Shown: positions 45,039 to 58,200 of the stretch, one piece after another
Layout of the letters: every line of letters begins with the position of its first letter
Position numbering within the stretch: position 1 is the first letter of the stretch
Assembly: GCA_003116995.1 (NCBI GenBank)
Contig: BDSL01000002.1
Coordinates: 186,001-250,000, forward strand
Source: Yamagishiella unicocca
Taxonomy: Eukaryota; Chlorophyta; Chlorophyceae; Chlamydomonadales; Volvocaceae
Direction of reading: 5' to 3'
Length of the DNA stretch: 64,000 nucleotides
The notes under the pieces: model-generated
What the model was told of the DNA's origin: nothing
Seen by the model: the letters and a program-made list of their open reading frames with translations, nothing else
The model's database searches: none
Made by a program: the position numbers and the translations under genes

Positions 45039-47432
45039 TCATGCCGTGCCGGTGAAGTCCCCCCACTCCTCCGCGTCATCGTCTTGTGCGTTACCACCGC
45101 CACTGCTGCGCATGGGCGAGCGAACCGCAGTCGCTTGTTCGGAGTTATCGGCGGCTGCCAGCATACGTGCCGGAGGGGGCGGTGGAGGAGCCAGCTTCAG
45201 CGCTCCGACCCCCTGCACCGCGGCGTCGGCATCAGTACTCGAGGTGCTGCTCCCAGCGGCGCTCGCGCTCGCTCCCGCCGCCTCACTCTCCGGGCGCTTC
45301 TGCAGTCAGAAGCAAGCGGCCGCGCCCAGGCAGGCGAGGCGGCCCGACAGGAATGAAGCAAGGGGGCAGGCACAGGGACAGGACGGGGGCACAGGTCAGG
45401 CGGATGCGCCTTCGGCGGACCCGCGCCACTCGCTGCCAAGCGCAGACCGCGAATGTGGCGGAGCGATCGCCGTCTGTAGCATCGAGAGGGCCCTACCGTG
45501 TTCCCTATCTTCAGCGGGATGGTGATATTTTCTTTGAGGCTATAATCGCGCGGCGGGCCACCTTCGCCGTTCTCCTGCCGCTCGAACTCCGCCTTCATGA
45601 CGTCGGCCTCCTGCTTGCGCTTGAGGTACCTCCGGTACTCGTCGAGGCCCGTCGTGAAGCCAGAGGCATCATTGCGCTCTCTGGGGGCGGTGTCAAGAGG
45701 TGGCGCATGAGAGCAGCCCGTCATTACGTGGACAAAGACAGGGCTGTGACGCCCGCCAGTCGTGTTTGCGCAGGCCCCTGTCCCTGGACTCCTGCCCCTG
45801 GACCCGTGTTCCAGGGAGGAGCCATCCGAACGAAGCTGTCATGCAGACATGAAGGACAATCCCAACAGCCCAGACAACCCCTAAGACTCAAAAGGTACAA
45901 TCCGTTGGTATACAAGCAGCACCCGCTACACGAATCGGAGAATGGGCAGTTGACCACACATGATGTCACACAAGAAGGCGACCTGCACATATGGGAGCTG
46001 GACCCGCCTGCTGGTCCGCCCTGACAGCCACCCGCAAACTGTGTGCATTAGACTTGGGCGCAATCCCCCTCTCTGACCATCAGACTTGGGCGCAATCCCC
46101 GTCTCTGAACCACAACCGGGCACTTCCACACCATAGCCTCAAACACCCGTCCTCATGCCCCCAACCGCCAAGCATGCATCTGCGTAGTTGCCCAAATCAA
46201 GGGGTCGCGGGTCGCCCCGCCAGTAGCCGATGTGCGTCGGCAAATATGCAAACGGAGAGGCCCTCAAGAGTCGCAGGTATGCTGGTGGATGTTCGCTCGA
46301 GGGTTGGCGAAGTCAAGCCGCACCTGAAGCCGAGGCCGATGAAGGCGTGCTTGCTGGTTTCCTGGTCGACCACCCTCAGTACGAAGTAACGGCTGCTATC
46401 CACTACGGGCTCCACGGCCTGCCACGACGTAGGTTCGACCGGCAGGACGTCAGCTGGTGCGATGGCATACGCGTCGCGGGAGGGAGGTCTGCCGGGTGCG
46501 CAGCACGTAGCTGTACTACATAGCTGTACTACTACTTTTCAGAGCGTGCAGTTGCCGTGGATGCTGCTGCCACAAGCCACGGACCATGAAGGAAAACACA
46601 TCGCCTTGCGTACTCACCGGTATTGGGCAGGATTTCGGTGCGGTTCGACGTTGGCGTGTAATATTTTGGGTTTGACGGATGCGGCGGCGTTTCATGCCCT
46701 ACTGTAAGTCCACTGGCTTTCTGTTCATGACGGTTGCGATTATGTGTTCGTGGTGTCCCCCCCAAACCGCGACTTATTTCAAGTTCCGAACTCCAGCAAG
46801 CTCCGAATACCCGTATGCGCCCCTAGCCAGTAGCGCATCCCGAACAACGTCATCGAACCTAACGAGCAGTGCCCGTCACTGGTCGCGATTCCCCCGGCGT
46901 ATGCGCGCCTCCGTATTGCAGTATGCCGTTGCGCTTGCACTCCTCCACCAATACGCACCGTGGTAAGCGCCGTCCCGTCGCTCGGAAGGGGGCACTCAGC
47001 GAATAGTTCCGCTGCATAGCACACCCAAGCCGGGCTTAGTCAAACCTCAACGTTCGATGTCCCAGGCGTGGTCATGGGCGCCGTCTTTACTCCCTCCCAT
47101 CAAGCTAACCTCACCTGTTTCTTGATCACTTAGTCGTACGGTCATTGTGTCACCTAAAGCTACAAGCTCAACCTTTAAGGCCTGCAGAGTTGACGGCAAC
47201 AAGGTGCATTTGCGCCCCACACGTGCATCCCCAGCAGATTACGCAGAAGGCTAGGCTCGGTTACCTTGAACCACTTGTCCACGTCCCATTTATCCGCGCG
47301 GTGGCCCGCGGAACCCGCCGGTGGGATGGGCACATACACGTATCCTTCTTTACAGCTCCATTTTACCAATTCTGTGCCAGGCTCCGCGTCTGTCGGAAGA
47401 GTTACTTTTGCAAGCCTTGACCTAGACGCCAT
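45039..47432 (-). CDS. NECAP-like adaptin-ear-binding coat protein (PHear domain)
   Basis: Six exons (47432-47265, 47181-47115, 47011-46959, 46418-46324, 45680-45497, 45299-45039) join in phase to 275 residues. The N-terminal ~190 residues follow the NECAP PHear (DUF1681) pattern: [95 protein letters not shown] and [17 protein letters not shown]. The tail is Ala/Ser/Pro-rich and ends with [14 protein letters not shown], containing a Trp-x-x-Phe motif near the C-terminus. NECAPs bind the AP-2 and AP-1 ears and act in clathrin-coated vesicle formation. The ATG at 47432 is preceded by AAA, a good context; an in-frame TTG further up is not a start. This is the second clathrin-adaptor partner in the window. 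Confidence 0.85.
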
Positions 47433-49110
47433 TTTGTCGCTGAACGGCGTCTCCAACCGGTTTTGGCTAGCGCACTCTGAGCACCATGATAATAATGCAA
47501 AAATGTGGCTTTAACCTTGATAATCATCCATGCCATTTGCAGTGTAGAGACTTAGGATGCCCAGACGCGTGTACGATGAAAGTCATGATGGATTACGCAA
47601 CAGCAAGTCGGCAACTTACATGGTCCTCTGTCGAAGGAAAAGGCTCGGCAATGCGCATGCGGGGGTGATGCTTTAGATATCTTACGCCAAGTTGCAAGCA
47701 CCCATGAAGCACACGAAACAATGCAAGTAATACATTTCGCGGTGTTTCATCGGTGCGTGGAATTTGCAAACTGCATGCGTCGTTTTCGTGCAACGTCAAC
47801 ATCAAACCCCATACCGGTATTTAGAACGCGAGTGATTTATATGTGAGCTCATACTAAAGGCGTGCTGGGGGCGGTACGGCGGGCGCGGCACGCACGTGGG
47901 TGCGGTGGCGTAACTTGGCAGCGTCGTTGATGCTAGTAGAAATGGGGCCACGCTCTTATCTGCCACTTCGCTCCAACCGATTCTTGTTGCTTGGCTTTGC
48001 TTGGGTCCGTTGTAACCTGACACGGGGCGCACACGGGGGCACGGCCCTCGTGGTTACTCCCAGCACAGCACACGAAGCGTGCTCCCAGTGGCAAAGGCAT
48101 CAGAGCACTGAAAGGCGCGAAATACACGGATTGCAGTCTTGCTTGTTTGTTACAGTGGAATCAAGTCCATATCACGTCCAGCACGTGCCGAACGAACGAT
48201 AGGTGAGACGCCCGCCAGCAGCTCGGCCCGTCTCGGCCCAACGAGGTAAGCAAGCATCGCGCTGGATATCTTCGCACGCTTTCCATCATCTCGTGTTATA
48301 TATCCGGACTGTCCGGGACTGCTTCATCGCAGATTCGTGGCACTCAGCCAGAGCCTATCTTTGATTGAAGCGATGCAAATCTTGGCCACGACGAGCCGTC
48401 ACCCTTCAGTGAGATAGTCCGGACGGATACGATGTGCGAGGAGAGCCGCATCGGGGCTAAGTACTATGAACCCAGTTTCGCAGTCACAAAAGCAAATGAG
48501 CGGCGGTACATGGGGGCTGCTTTAAAGGCGTCGGAGGGTATCTCCCATGATGTCGGTTTGTGCGATCTGCGCTTCGGCGTGGGGTAGTGGACTTTTGGTC
48601 CCGTTTGCGGGGTTTCGCGGCACTAGGGGTGCCGAACAAGGGTTGGGGAGGGTTTGGCCCTCAACACCCTCTGCTGCGGGTTGTTGAGGGCCGACATGCC
48701 GTGACGCAATACGTGATCGACACAGTGCGGGCACGACGCATAGCAGCGGCGGCCTGACAACTCGGGAGGCAGTACGACTGGGTGATCATGTACGACAGCC
48801 ACGGTTGCAAGCCGCTCGGTGCTGCTATACCAGCAGCCGAATCCGATATACACCATCTCGCGCACTTACCCTTTCCAGTGCGATCAGATGGCCGCTAGTC
48901 ACGGGGAAGTTACAACACTTTGTCACGCCATTGTGTCACGACCCTTGAAGAGCGTTGACGTTCCTAGTGCCCCCCAAAACGGACACCAGCCAGGACCCCA
49001 CGACGACGTGTCGAAAACATACCCCCCCGTCCGTTCCTTCCTGTCTTTTTCGCGTCACCGGTTTTCACGCCACCCCCGTCCTTGCAAGCGCTGTCGAAGC
49101 GCCCCTAAAC
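47433..49110. other. NECAP-like upstream region and SET gene 3' UTR
   Basis: About 1.68 kb between two minus-strand genes. The left part should hold the NECAP-like promoter and 5' UTR; the right part holds the SET gene 3' UTR with TGTAA (minus) at 48910-48914. Only short unsupported frames are present. Confidence 0.5.
48910..48914 (-). terminator. TGTAA poly(A) motif of the SET gene
   Basis: TTACA on plus, TGTAA on minus, 197 bases beyond the stop at 49111. Confidence 0.5.
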
Positions 49111-52015
49111 TCAAGCCTCGATATGCAGAGCCCGGTTGTGCGCCACCAGCTTCGCCATGACCTCCCCACTCACGGGGCCGTACCGAGCCACGTGAGCCCG
49201 CCGCAGCGACTGCCGGGCCAGTCCCGTCAGAGGGCTGCTGTCGCCGTGCTCCTTCACCGCCCAGTCAAAGTATCGCACCGCCAGGATGACGTGCAGGTCC
49301 GAGCCGGATGACACGGCCTCGATAGCTTTGAGAAACGCCTGCGGGCGGTGCCGGGTAGGGGGACGCGAGCACGTGACAGGGCATGCACCGGACATCATCG
49401 CACGTGCGGTGCCCAGGGATGGAACACGGCACGTTTGCACCGCGCTCGGACAAGCGCACGGTGAGATTGGCAGCTCGCGCTAAAAGGCGGCTATCTGGGC
49501 CAGCAGCACATATTCGGCAGTGACGGTGGCGCCTACCTGCAAGCTGCTGGCGTCCTCGCCCTGCCCCAGCGCCGCTGCACAGGAAAACGAAAGGTCGTAC
49601 GCGTCGTACATGCTGGCGACAATGTACTGTCGTACATCAGGTGCCAGCAGGGTCTTGCGGAACAGGCCGTACAGGCGGCGCAGCCAGGCCTGCACCTCCC
49701 TCTGCACCTCTGCAACGGCCGCCATGTCGCCCCCCGCACGCGCCTCCAGGAAGGCCGGCCCCAGCTGCTCGTCCACCGCCTCGTACAGCTCCATGTACAC
49801 GTCCTCGACCTTGTCGTAGTGCACCTGCTCGGCCTGCGGGCAAGTAGGTTCGAAGCTCCACTCGGATTAGCAAGTTCCTAACAGCGGCTAACTGCCTCCC
49901 ACGATGCGTTTTAGGCTTTTAGCCCCCTTCGCTGCTCGCTGCTTGTGCCCCCTGGCGCTGAGTCAGTCCAGGAAACCGAAGGGAGGGGCCAGCCATGTAC
50001 TCGGCACGGCACACGTATGATCCCAGCCAGTCTCTCCTCGTCAGTGATGAAGCGCGGCAAATGGCCCACTTCGCGCGCCCCTCCTTACCGTGCAACGTAC
50101 GCAGTTGCACTCGAACCCGTAGTCCTCTGATAGAGTACTTATTCGCCGGTTGAAGGGCAGCAGCTGCGGCCGGCCGAGATAGCAGATGGTCACCTGGGGA
50201 GGTGGTGCGAAAAGGGGAGGGAACGGGGACGGCACGCCTCTCAGGGGTGTCCCGCCTAGATCGTTCTCCTAGCTTCGCTTATCAGAATGGGCCCGTCCAC
50301 AGTGCCCCCAGGTTGCCCTCGGCTTTCCACGGCTTCCGTCGCCCCTCCGCCCTTGCTTCCGTGACCTTTGCTTTGGCCATCGGCCACGCACCTCCTCGCC
50401 GGCCTTGATGCTGCGACACGCCCGCACCACCATCGTGTCGGCCACCACGTAATTGACGGTGTTGGGCGCACACGAGTGGTTCAGGAGCGCGAACTCAGGC
50501 CACAGACCGATGTGCCCTCGGGGCTCCTCCCCCCGCGCGGCGCAGGCCGCCAGGTCCTCAGCGTCGTCACCGAAGCAGTTGAACTGACGGGAGGTCCCGG
50601 GATACCCGGGGAGGAAGGTAGGGAGGCGTCGTCGTTGGAGGAATGTCGTTCGCGGGGCGGTGTTCACGCGCACTGCCCACGCACATGAGAGTGACATGGA
50701 TTGCAGAACGCTGTTGTCCCAGTCCGAGGAAATGGTACGCAATCAGGATGGAAGGTATCCTGGGTCATGTTCCAGGACTCAGGATATGCACTCTGCGCGG
50801 TCACCCAGATGTCCTGCCCACCCCGCGGGTGGCCGCCACAGCACGCTGCCATCCCTTAAGAACCCATTACGACATTGGGGTTTACCTAACCGACGAGTAC
50901 GGCCTGCTGCATGGCATAATGGGTTTTTGAGGGACGACAGCGTGCTGTGGCGGCCACCCGGGGGGTGGGCAGGACTTCTGGGTGACCGCGCACACGTCAC
51001 AACACACGTCTGCGCGAGGGCAGCAGCAGGGGACGGCGCCGCGCGGGCGGCTGCGGCGCGTGTGTGTCGCCACGGGGGCCTGTGGGCACACAGAGCAGCG
51101 GCATTAGACGAGCCTCACCTTGACCACCTTAGCCAGGCGAGTCTGCTCGCGCCTGTCGGGCAGAGGGAGCGATTCAGCGGCAGCCGGTGCCGCGCTGGAG
51201 CCGCCTTCGGCCGCTGGCGCCTTGCCTCGCCGCACGGCGCCGCGGCTGGCGAGGAATCCCTTCTTCTTGGCGGCGCCCGCTGCAGGGGCGGCCTTACCAG
51301 CGTCAGCCGGCGAAGAGGTGGACGCCAGGATGGGCTCGGGCGGCTGCGCAGACCTCGTGGAGTCAACGATAGTTTCAGCGCCCGTCGAATCAGCGTCGCT
51401 GCCGTCCGCGCCATGCGAGCCCAGATCGAACTGGGCCTTGCAGGAGCGGCTGCTCCCGTCATACAGGACCGAGAACCATTTGCTGCCGTACAGTTTGCGC
51501 TCAAGGATGGCATCGACGACCAGCTCGCCGGAGGGCCGCTGCCGCTGCGGCGAGGTCACCAGGGCGAGCGGCGGTGTGGCCATCACCACCTCCCCCAGGG
51601 CAATGTCACGCCTAGCCACCACGCCCCGCCCCTTGCCTAAACGGGAAGGAGCAGGGCGCCGCGAGCGGGGATTGGAGGCGGCGGGGCAAAAGGTAAGGGC
51701 AACGCCACGTCAGCAACGGGAGACGCAGGGCATCTCGCAGACCGTCCTACCTTCTAGCATCTCGATCTTAACCCCCTCAACGTGACGGGGGATCGCCATG
51801 CTGCTCGAGTACCAGGCGTCGGCCAGAGTCACGTCGCTGTCGACGTGCGCAGGGCTCGAAGGAGGAGCTGTGGAATCATGGAGGGCTGCCTGTGTTGCTG
51901 CAACCACACGCCGTATCCGTGAAGGTGCATGGTGCAGACGGCTACATAGCTGCTCAGGTTGGACGTCGGCGCCTCGTCGGCACGCCGCTCTATTGCAGGG
52001 GTAAGCGAGGCGCAT
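49111..52015 (-). CDS. SET-domain (SMYD-like) protein methyltransferase
   Basis: Six exons (52015-51751, 51636-51119, 50583-50392, 50193-50089, 49833-49537, 49338-49111) join in phase to 534 residues. The SET start GKGRGVVARRDIALGE (about 90) is followed by an Ala/Ser-rich insertion (about 130-255) replacing the usual MYND-containing spacer. The core is FALLNHSCAPNTV (Asn296, His297, SAM/lysine site), SIKAGEE and ICYLGR, then the post-SET zinc site EDYGFECNCVRC (Cys354, Cys356, Cys359). The C-terminal ~170 residues are helical, like the SMYD TPR-type tail. It should methylate lysines of histones or other proteins using S-adenosylmethionine; the target is unknown. I see no complete MYND zinc finger in the insertion. 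The start could also be the in-frame ATG at 51801. Intron 2 contains a large inverted repeat. Confidence 0.85.
50794..50992. repeat. Long inverted repeat in SET gene intron 2
   Basis: Arms 50794-50869 and 50917-50992 (about 76 bp each) are near-perfect reverse complements, for example TGCGCGGTCACCCAGA against TCTGGGTGACCGCGCA, with a 47-bp loop. It could fold into a strong hairpin in RNA or be a small inverted-repeat element. Confidence 0.93.
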
Positions 52016-52249
52016 TGCAGAGTTGACTGTGAGCAAAACGCATACGGTCGAAGTTTCGGATTACAAATGAAAACAACTGAATTGAGCGACGCGAGGCGGC
52101 GAGGGTTCGAACGTACGATATGAACTACAGCTTCAGACGCCGGTACTACAGCTTCTACAAGGAATTTGGGTAGAGGGAAAATATAATATTAAGCTAATCG
52201 GAAATAACTCTGTCGCAATCGGCTAGTTAGGAGACGCCCAACTGGCCAA
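52016..52249. promoter_or_regulatory. Bidirectional upstream region, SET gene / ATE1
   Basis: Only 234 bases lie between the SET gene start (minus, 52015) and the ATE1 start (plus, 52250); the region is AT-rich around 52130-52230. Both promoters must sit here unless one 5' UTR extends into the other gene. No element is assigned. Confidence 0.55.
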
Positions 52250-55200
52250 ATGGGGAGCCCACGGGCAGAACTCAGCGTTGTCGTTGATGCGGGTTGCGAA
52301 TCTTATAGCGATTGTGGCTATTGTGGCCAAGAAGACTGCTCGTTGTCTCATGGAATGCCAGTCCGGAACCTGACAGTGTATGCATACCAAGGTGCGACGG
52401 CATCGGAACTCTTATCTTGCGCCGTGGCATCGATCTTATAAGTTCAAATATTCGCAGATTTGATTGACCAGGGCTGGCGTCGCTCTGGCCGGTATTTGTA
52501 CAAGGTCTGTTGGGCTCTGCGGGGTGGGTTGATTGCCGCCCTCCGGTGCTGATGGGGTTCGGCATGCATCGCTGGAACATCGTAATGCGCCAAGATGAGC
52601 GGATCCGAATGGTCTCCTCCCTCTTGGCACGGCCATGCCTCCCACAGCCCGACCTGGCCCGATCGTGCTGCAAGGCCTACACCATCCGTCTCGACGTCCG
52701 GCAGTTCAACCCCGATAAGGGGCAGCGCCGACTGCTGCGGAAGTGGCGGAACTTCCTTGCAGGTCCGGGGTGCGGAGGCAAGCGGGGTAGTGCTGCAGCG
52801 GTATGCCCCGTATTGCCGCCGGTGGGCTCTTACTCTAGCTCCAAGCGCTCCGCGCGGCAAAGGCGAAGCGTCGGAGGCCAGAGGGCACAGCTCCCCACGA
52901 AGGGACGGCACCGCGCAACAAAAGGGGTTTTACGGACGCGCGCGGGTAGGCGACACGCGGCATGCACCTTCACCCAAAAGCATAAGCGCCTCTGATGCCG
53001 TACTCGAACGACAGCGGCTCCATCCTACGTTTGCGGGCATTCCTGGTCTCTGGCGGTCTCCAACCCGCTGCCTCTCTCCGTGCTGGACTCTGCCCTCCTT
53101 GGCGGCATCCGGGATGTCCCGCACACAGGTCACACGGCGCCGAGCGCAGCCGCCGAGTCCACCGCCGGCTCAGACGACGACGCGGCGGCAGCTGATACGC
53201 CAGATTTAGACGCGGACTTGGACTTGGGCTTGGCAGCGGCCGGTGATGCAACCACAGCGGGGGGCTCCACAGCCGGCCGGCAGGAGCCTGGGCGGGCGCG
53301 GCGGCACCAGGCAAGTCGGGCGGGACCCACCAGCAGCTGCGGCGGGTCAATGCATGCTGCAGAGGCGGAGGAAGAGGAGGGGCTAGTGCAGCAGCTGCTG
53401 GTTACTGCGCTGGCGTCCGCCGTGGCAGCCGGGGAGCTGCCGCCCGCCGCCTACCCCGCGCCGGCGGTCCGTCGCTGCACGGGCAAGCAGCGGCAGGCGC
53501 TGCCGGCCGACGTGCGCTTCACCTGCTCCTCGGCCTTCCCGCTGGCAGCAGCGGCGGCAGCAGCAACGAGGCGCAAGGAAGCCGCTTTGAGGCGAGCGGA
53601 GACCCCGTCGGCAGCAGCAGCAGTAGCGACGCACGGCCCCGGCGCCAGCGCCGTGGCTGACGGGCTTGCAGCCGGACGGGCTTCCGCAGAGCGGCAGGGG
53701 GCTGGGCGTGACGCTGGTGGCGCGGTAAGCAGCGAGGGGCTGCAGCAGAGTGTCGCCGCCGCAGGCGGCATGAGCCCGACAGCGCAGAATGGCGCGGCGG
53801 GAACGCAGCCGCGGAACCAGCAGCAGCAGCGGAAGTTGATTCCGCCGCCGGAGGGCGCTCTCACGCCGCAGGATGTGGCGCGTGTGCTCGCCCGGCATTT
53901 CAACGACGCTGCATCATCATTGCCGACAGGAGGCGCGGCTGCCTGCGCCGCTGCCGCTACTGGCGCAGGCGCCAGCTGTAGTAGTCATAGCGGCGGTGGT
54001 GTGGACAATGCCAGCGGCGCCGCGGCCGTGCGCGTTGGCCGCGATGCCGAGGAGCCTCCCGAAGGAGCCGGGATGCAAACTGGGAGTGTTGCCTGTACGG
54101 CGGGTGTGGGCGCTGCCACGGCAGAATGTAGGTTGCGGGCGAGTAGGCCCCAGGCGTATGCGGCCAACGGGCATGTGAACATCCGCCCGGCGTCGGCAGC
54201 GGAGCAGCAGCGGCGGGGCGAGGAGGTAACGGCAGGCGGTCGTGATCAGGAGCTGGAAGCGGCCGCTCGTGGCAGCGGAAGGTTGGGTACTGGCGCGGCT
54301 GCGCTGGCCGTGACGAAGGATAGCGGGCTGGGGCAACGGACGCCTGCCGGCACGGGCGGCAGCGCGACGGAGGGCGGCGATGCTGGTGCTGTGGCGGGCG
54401 GCGGCGGCGGCAGCGGCGGCAAGGAAGCATCACGTAAGCGGATGCGCGGCCGGGATGGCGGGGAGGGAGGCGCGGGTGCGGCCGCAAAGAGAGCGGGTGC
54501 GGCCGATGACGGCGCCGCGTCGTTGAGGTGTCACAAGACCGCGCCGGGACCTGCAGGGGCGCCGATGAGAGCGGCGGCGGGAGCGGCGACGGCGGGAGTG
54601 GCGATCGCGGGGCCGGCGGCGCCGCCGTGTGCTGCGGCTGCGGGCGGCGAGCAGCTTGCGGTGCCCAGTGGGCGGCTGCAGATACGGCTGGTGCCCAGCA
54701 CCTTCTTGCAGGAGGAGTACGAGCTGTACTGCAGGTACGGCCGCGGCGGGGCAGGATGGGGGCTGACTGGGACACCGCTGCAACGGCGCAACGGTGGGTC
54801 CAGCCGGCTTTGCGCGCTCTGTGCGACAGTTAAAAAGAGGAGGAGCACGTTGATACGACATTACTTGCACGACACGAGCACCATTTTCGGACGGCGCCTC
54901 GGCGCATGGAATGCGCGGGGCAAGCACGGCTGGGGACCTGGGGCAGCGATGACGTCGTCGACTCCTTCGATGGCCCTCTCGCCCTACCACAACCGCCTTA
55001 CCCTCACCGCGGTGCTCTCTTTGCTGTCTGTCAAAGCCCCCCTGTCGCTCTCGGGCCGTGTCCGTGACGTTCCAGGTACCAGACCGCGCAGCACGGAGAC
55101 GGGCCGGCGCAGCTGAGCCGGTCGTCGTACACGCGCTTCCTGGTGGACTCACCGCTGCGTCCCGTGGGTCGCGACAGGGACCCGGCGGCACCCGAGTGCG

Positions 55201-58200
55201 GCTATGGGTCATTCCACCAGCAGTACTGGCTTGATGGTGCGGGGTGGCCGGGGTGGGGGTACGGGGCGACAAGCGGAGTTGAGAGGGGTGGAGCCACTCA
55301 GACCAGCGAGAGTTGCGGTAGTTTATGGGGGTATACGGCCAAGAGCTACCAACGGCAAAATAGGTACAAGGTACGACTGATGGGTCGACGGAAATGGGCG
55401 GGTACTTGGCCATGGCACCCGATCGGGGTGATGCGGAAGAAGGGTCGGGGAGTGCGCGGGGGAGGTGCCCCTAGCGGTGACATTCCGCGGCGGGAGGCTC
55501 AAAACGCCAGCCGGTCGGCCAGGCGGGTGCACCCGCTGTGACAGAGGCCCACACCCATCACCACTACCAGCTGCTGCGCTGCTGCTGAGCGAGTACCGTA
55601 CTCTTCTTCTGCTCCCCTGGAGCACTGCAGGAAAACTAATTGCTGTGGGCGTGGTGGACATACTACCCCGCTGCCTGTCCTCCGTTTACTTCTTCTGGGA
55701 GACGGCGCTGGCGGCGCTCGCACCGGGAAGGTTCTCCGCACTGCAGGTGCGCGCATCTGAATCACTACGTACGGCGCGCATCCGTACCACTATGTTCGGC
55801 GCGCATACTAATCACTGTGTATGGCGAAGCATGTGCGAGGCCCACCGCTGGCTTCACGGGCTCAAACGGGGTGGCGACGATGGTGGTGGTGGTGAGGGCA
55901 TGCGGGTGACCGCGTGTTCGTGGCGATGGTGGTGGTGGTGGTGAGGGCATGCGGGTGACCGCGTGTTCGTGGCGATGGTGGTGGTGGTGGTGGAATCTGG
56001 CCCCGGTCGCCGGTGTCATCAGCGCTGGCCAGGATCGTCCCTAGGCTGCTGCGCCGGGGCCTTATTGTTGCGGCCGCGCTCCTTGGACCAGTAGCCCGCG
56101 CCTGCGATTGAGCTGCAGGAGATCCGGTGGGTGCAGCAGCAGCGCACCTCGTCGCCAGCGCTGCACTACTACTATATGGGCTACTACATCCACACATGCC
56201 CCAAGATGCGGTACAAGGCCGAGTACCGCCCGTCTGACCTGCTGTGCCCCGTGCGCAAGGTAGGGCAGGGGCACCCGGGGGCGGGGTCATCCATTACCGC
56301 GCCGCGCTGGCCGCCGGTGCTGGAAGTGGGCCCTAGTGCCTCGCGCGTCACGTCTAATAGCGATATAGCATGCCCGGCCCGCGGGGGTGCTGTTTTGTTT
56401 TGAGGAACTTCTCAGATAAGAAGCATTGCCGACGTTCGAAACGCTGCCGTCCGGCAGCTGAGCAGCTAGGCGACGATGGCCTCCGCGGTGCTGCAAAGAT
56501 ACGATTGACCCATGGCTGAAGCTGTCATTGTATCGTCGACATGCAGTTGCATCGCTCTGCACGCTTGGGAGTATACAGAACTACCTCACTCGCGGCGGTG
56601 TACCGTGCGGTGCAGGTGTGGGTGCGCATCACGCCCAAGCTCCTGGCAGCCCTCGACGAGCGGCCCTTCCTGGCGCTATCGTCCGAGGACGGCGCCCTCT
56701 GCCAGCCCAACCTTGCGGCCCCACCGGGCCACGCAGCGGCGGTGACGGCGCATGGGTCGACGGGCGATGCGGCTGCGCAGCAGTTCGACGAGGGCCGGGA
56801 GCAGCAGCAGGACGTGGGCAGTGCAGGCGAGCCGGAGGAGGGCGTGGGCGTGGCAGACACGCTGCTGCTCTTACCAGGACCATCGGCGGCAGCTGGACCA
56901 ATACCGTTGGAGGTAAGGAAGGGCGCTGGGATCGTGGCGAATCGTCCCTGGTAGCAGACACCAAAACGACGTCAACGGCTCAGGGAGGGGTTTAGTGCGC
57001 TGATGCGCACCATTGGGACGTCGAGGAAGGCCAAAGCGATCAAAGACAGGCAGGAGCGCGGTCGCCGCTGTCCCAAGTCGTACGGGCGTGGGCCTGAAAG
57101 CGACGCCGTGGATAGAGCTGATCTGCCGCGTGTGACAGTGATTAGGCATATCAGCGCTCGCGTCAGTGCCTCGAGTTTAAGAAATGAAGCCAGCGATAGC
57201 CCAAAGTCTTTTCGCATCCCAAATATTGCAGAAATTAATTGTACAACTCGTAGCGAGACCTGGTTTCGATCCAGGGACCTCGGGGTTATGAGCCCCGCAC
57301 GCTTCCGCTGCGCCATCTCGCTGATGACATAAGGCCTTCCCTGAAAATTTATAGAACGTGATTTTTGTACGACGCACGCCGCCTTTGCGGGTGCCGCCTG
57401 TCGTGCGGCCACTGTAACGCGGTCTCTCTCTCTCTTGCGGGCTTGGGTTTGCCCCGCAAGGACTGGGGTGACGTGGGGGTGGACCACCCATTTTTGTTCG
57501 TAACCGGGGGTCGGCTCATGTGCGCCGTGCCGCCCTAGCTAGCCTGCCTTGGATGCTGTTTGTTCTTTCGTTCTTTCTTTCCTGGTGCCACCTTTGCTGG
57601 TTCGAGATACGAGTGGTGCGGGTGATGGGCAGGTGAGCCAATGGGGGCTTTTGTGGTGGTTTTGACGCGTAAGGGTGGCCTGCATGGGGCCGTGTCCTGC
57701 CGTCGCTTGTGCTGACTTTGCATGATGCTGTTTGCCTGCTGTTGCCCGTACCCGACCTTGGTTCCGTGTCTCTTCCGCAGTGCTTTCCCGCCGGGATAAG
57801 GGCGGGTGCCGCCTGTCGTGCGGCCACTGTAACGCGGTCTCTCTCTCGCCTCGCTGGGAGCGCGTGTCACTCCCCAGTAGCAGTCGGGCAGGAACAGTCC
57901 GGCAGGAACGCGTGTCATCCGCAGAAGCATGATTCGCGGCGAAACGCCCAATGCGCCGGGCTTGGCGGGCGGGCGGGAATGGCAAGCCGTACGCGGCGGA
58001 ATGCGAAGCTTCACCCCACACCCCACACTCAGACTCACGGCCCCCAACTGACATTACTGCTTAGGCTCTGCGATCGCGTCCCTGCTGGACCGCCCGGGCC
58101 GCAGCAGCGGCAAGCAGCGCACGGGCACGGCAGTGCAAGCTGCCAGACCGCACTCACCCCCCAAAAGCTGCGTGAGCCTAAAAAAACCAAAACAGCTCTG

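Noticed and set aside
53957..54775. 272-codon Arg/Pro-rich minus frame
   Set aside because: Antisense shadow of ATE1 exon 4; Arg/Pro/His-rich composition is typical of reverse-frame GC-rich sequence.
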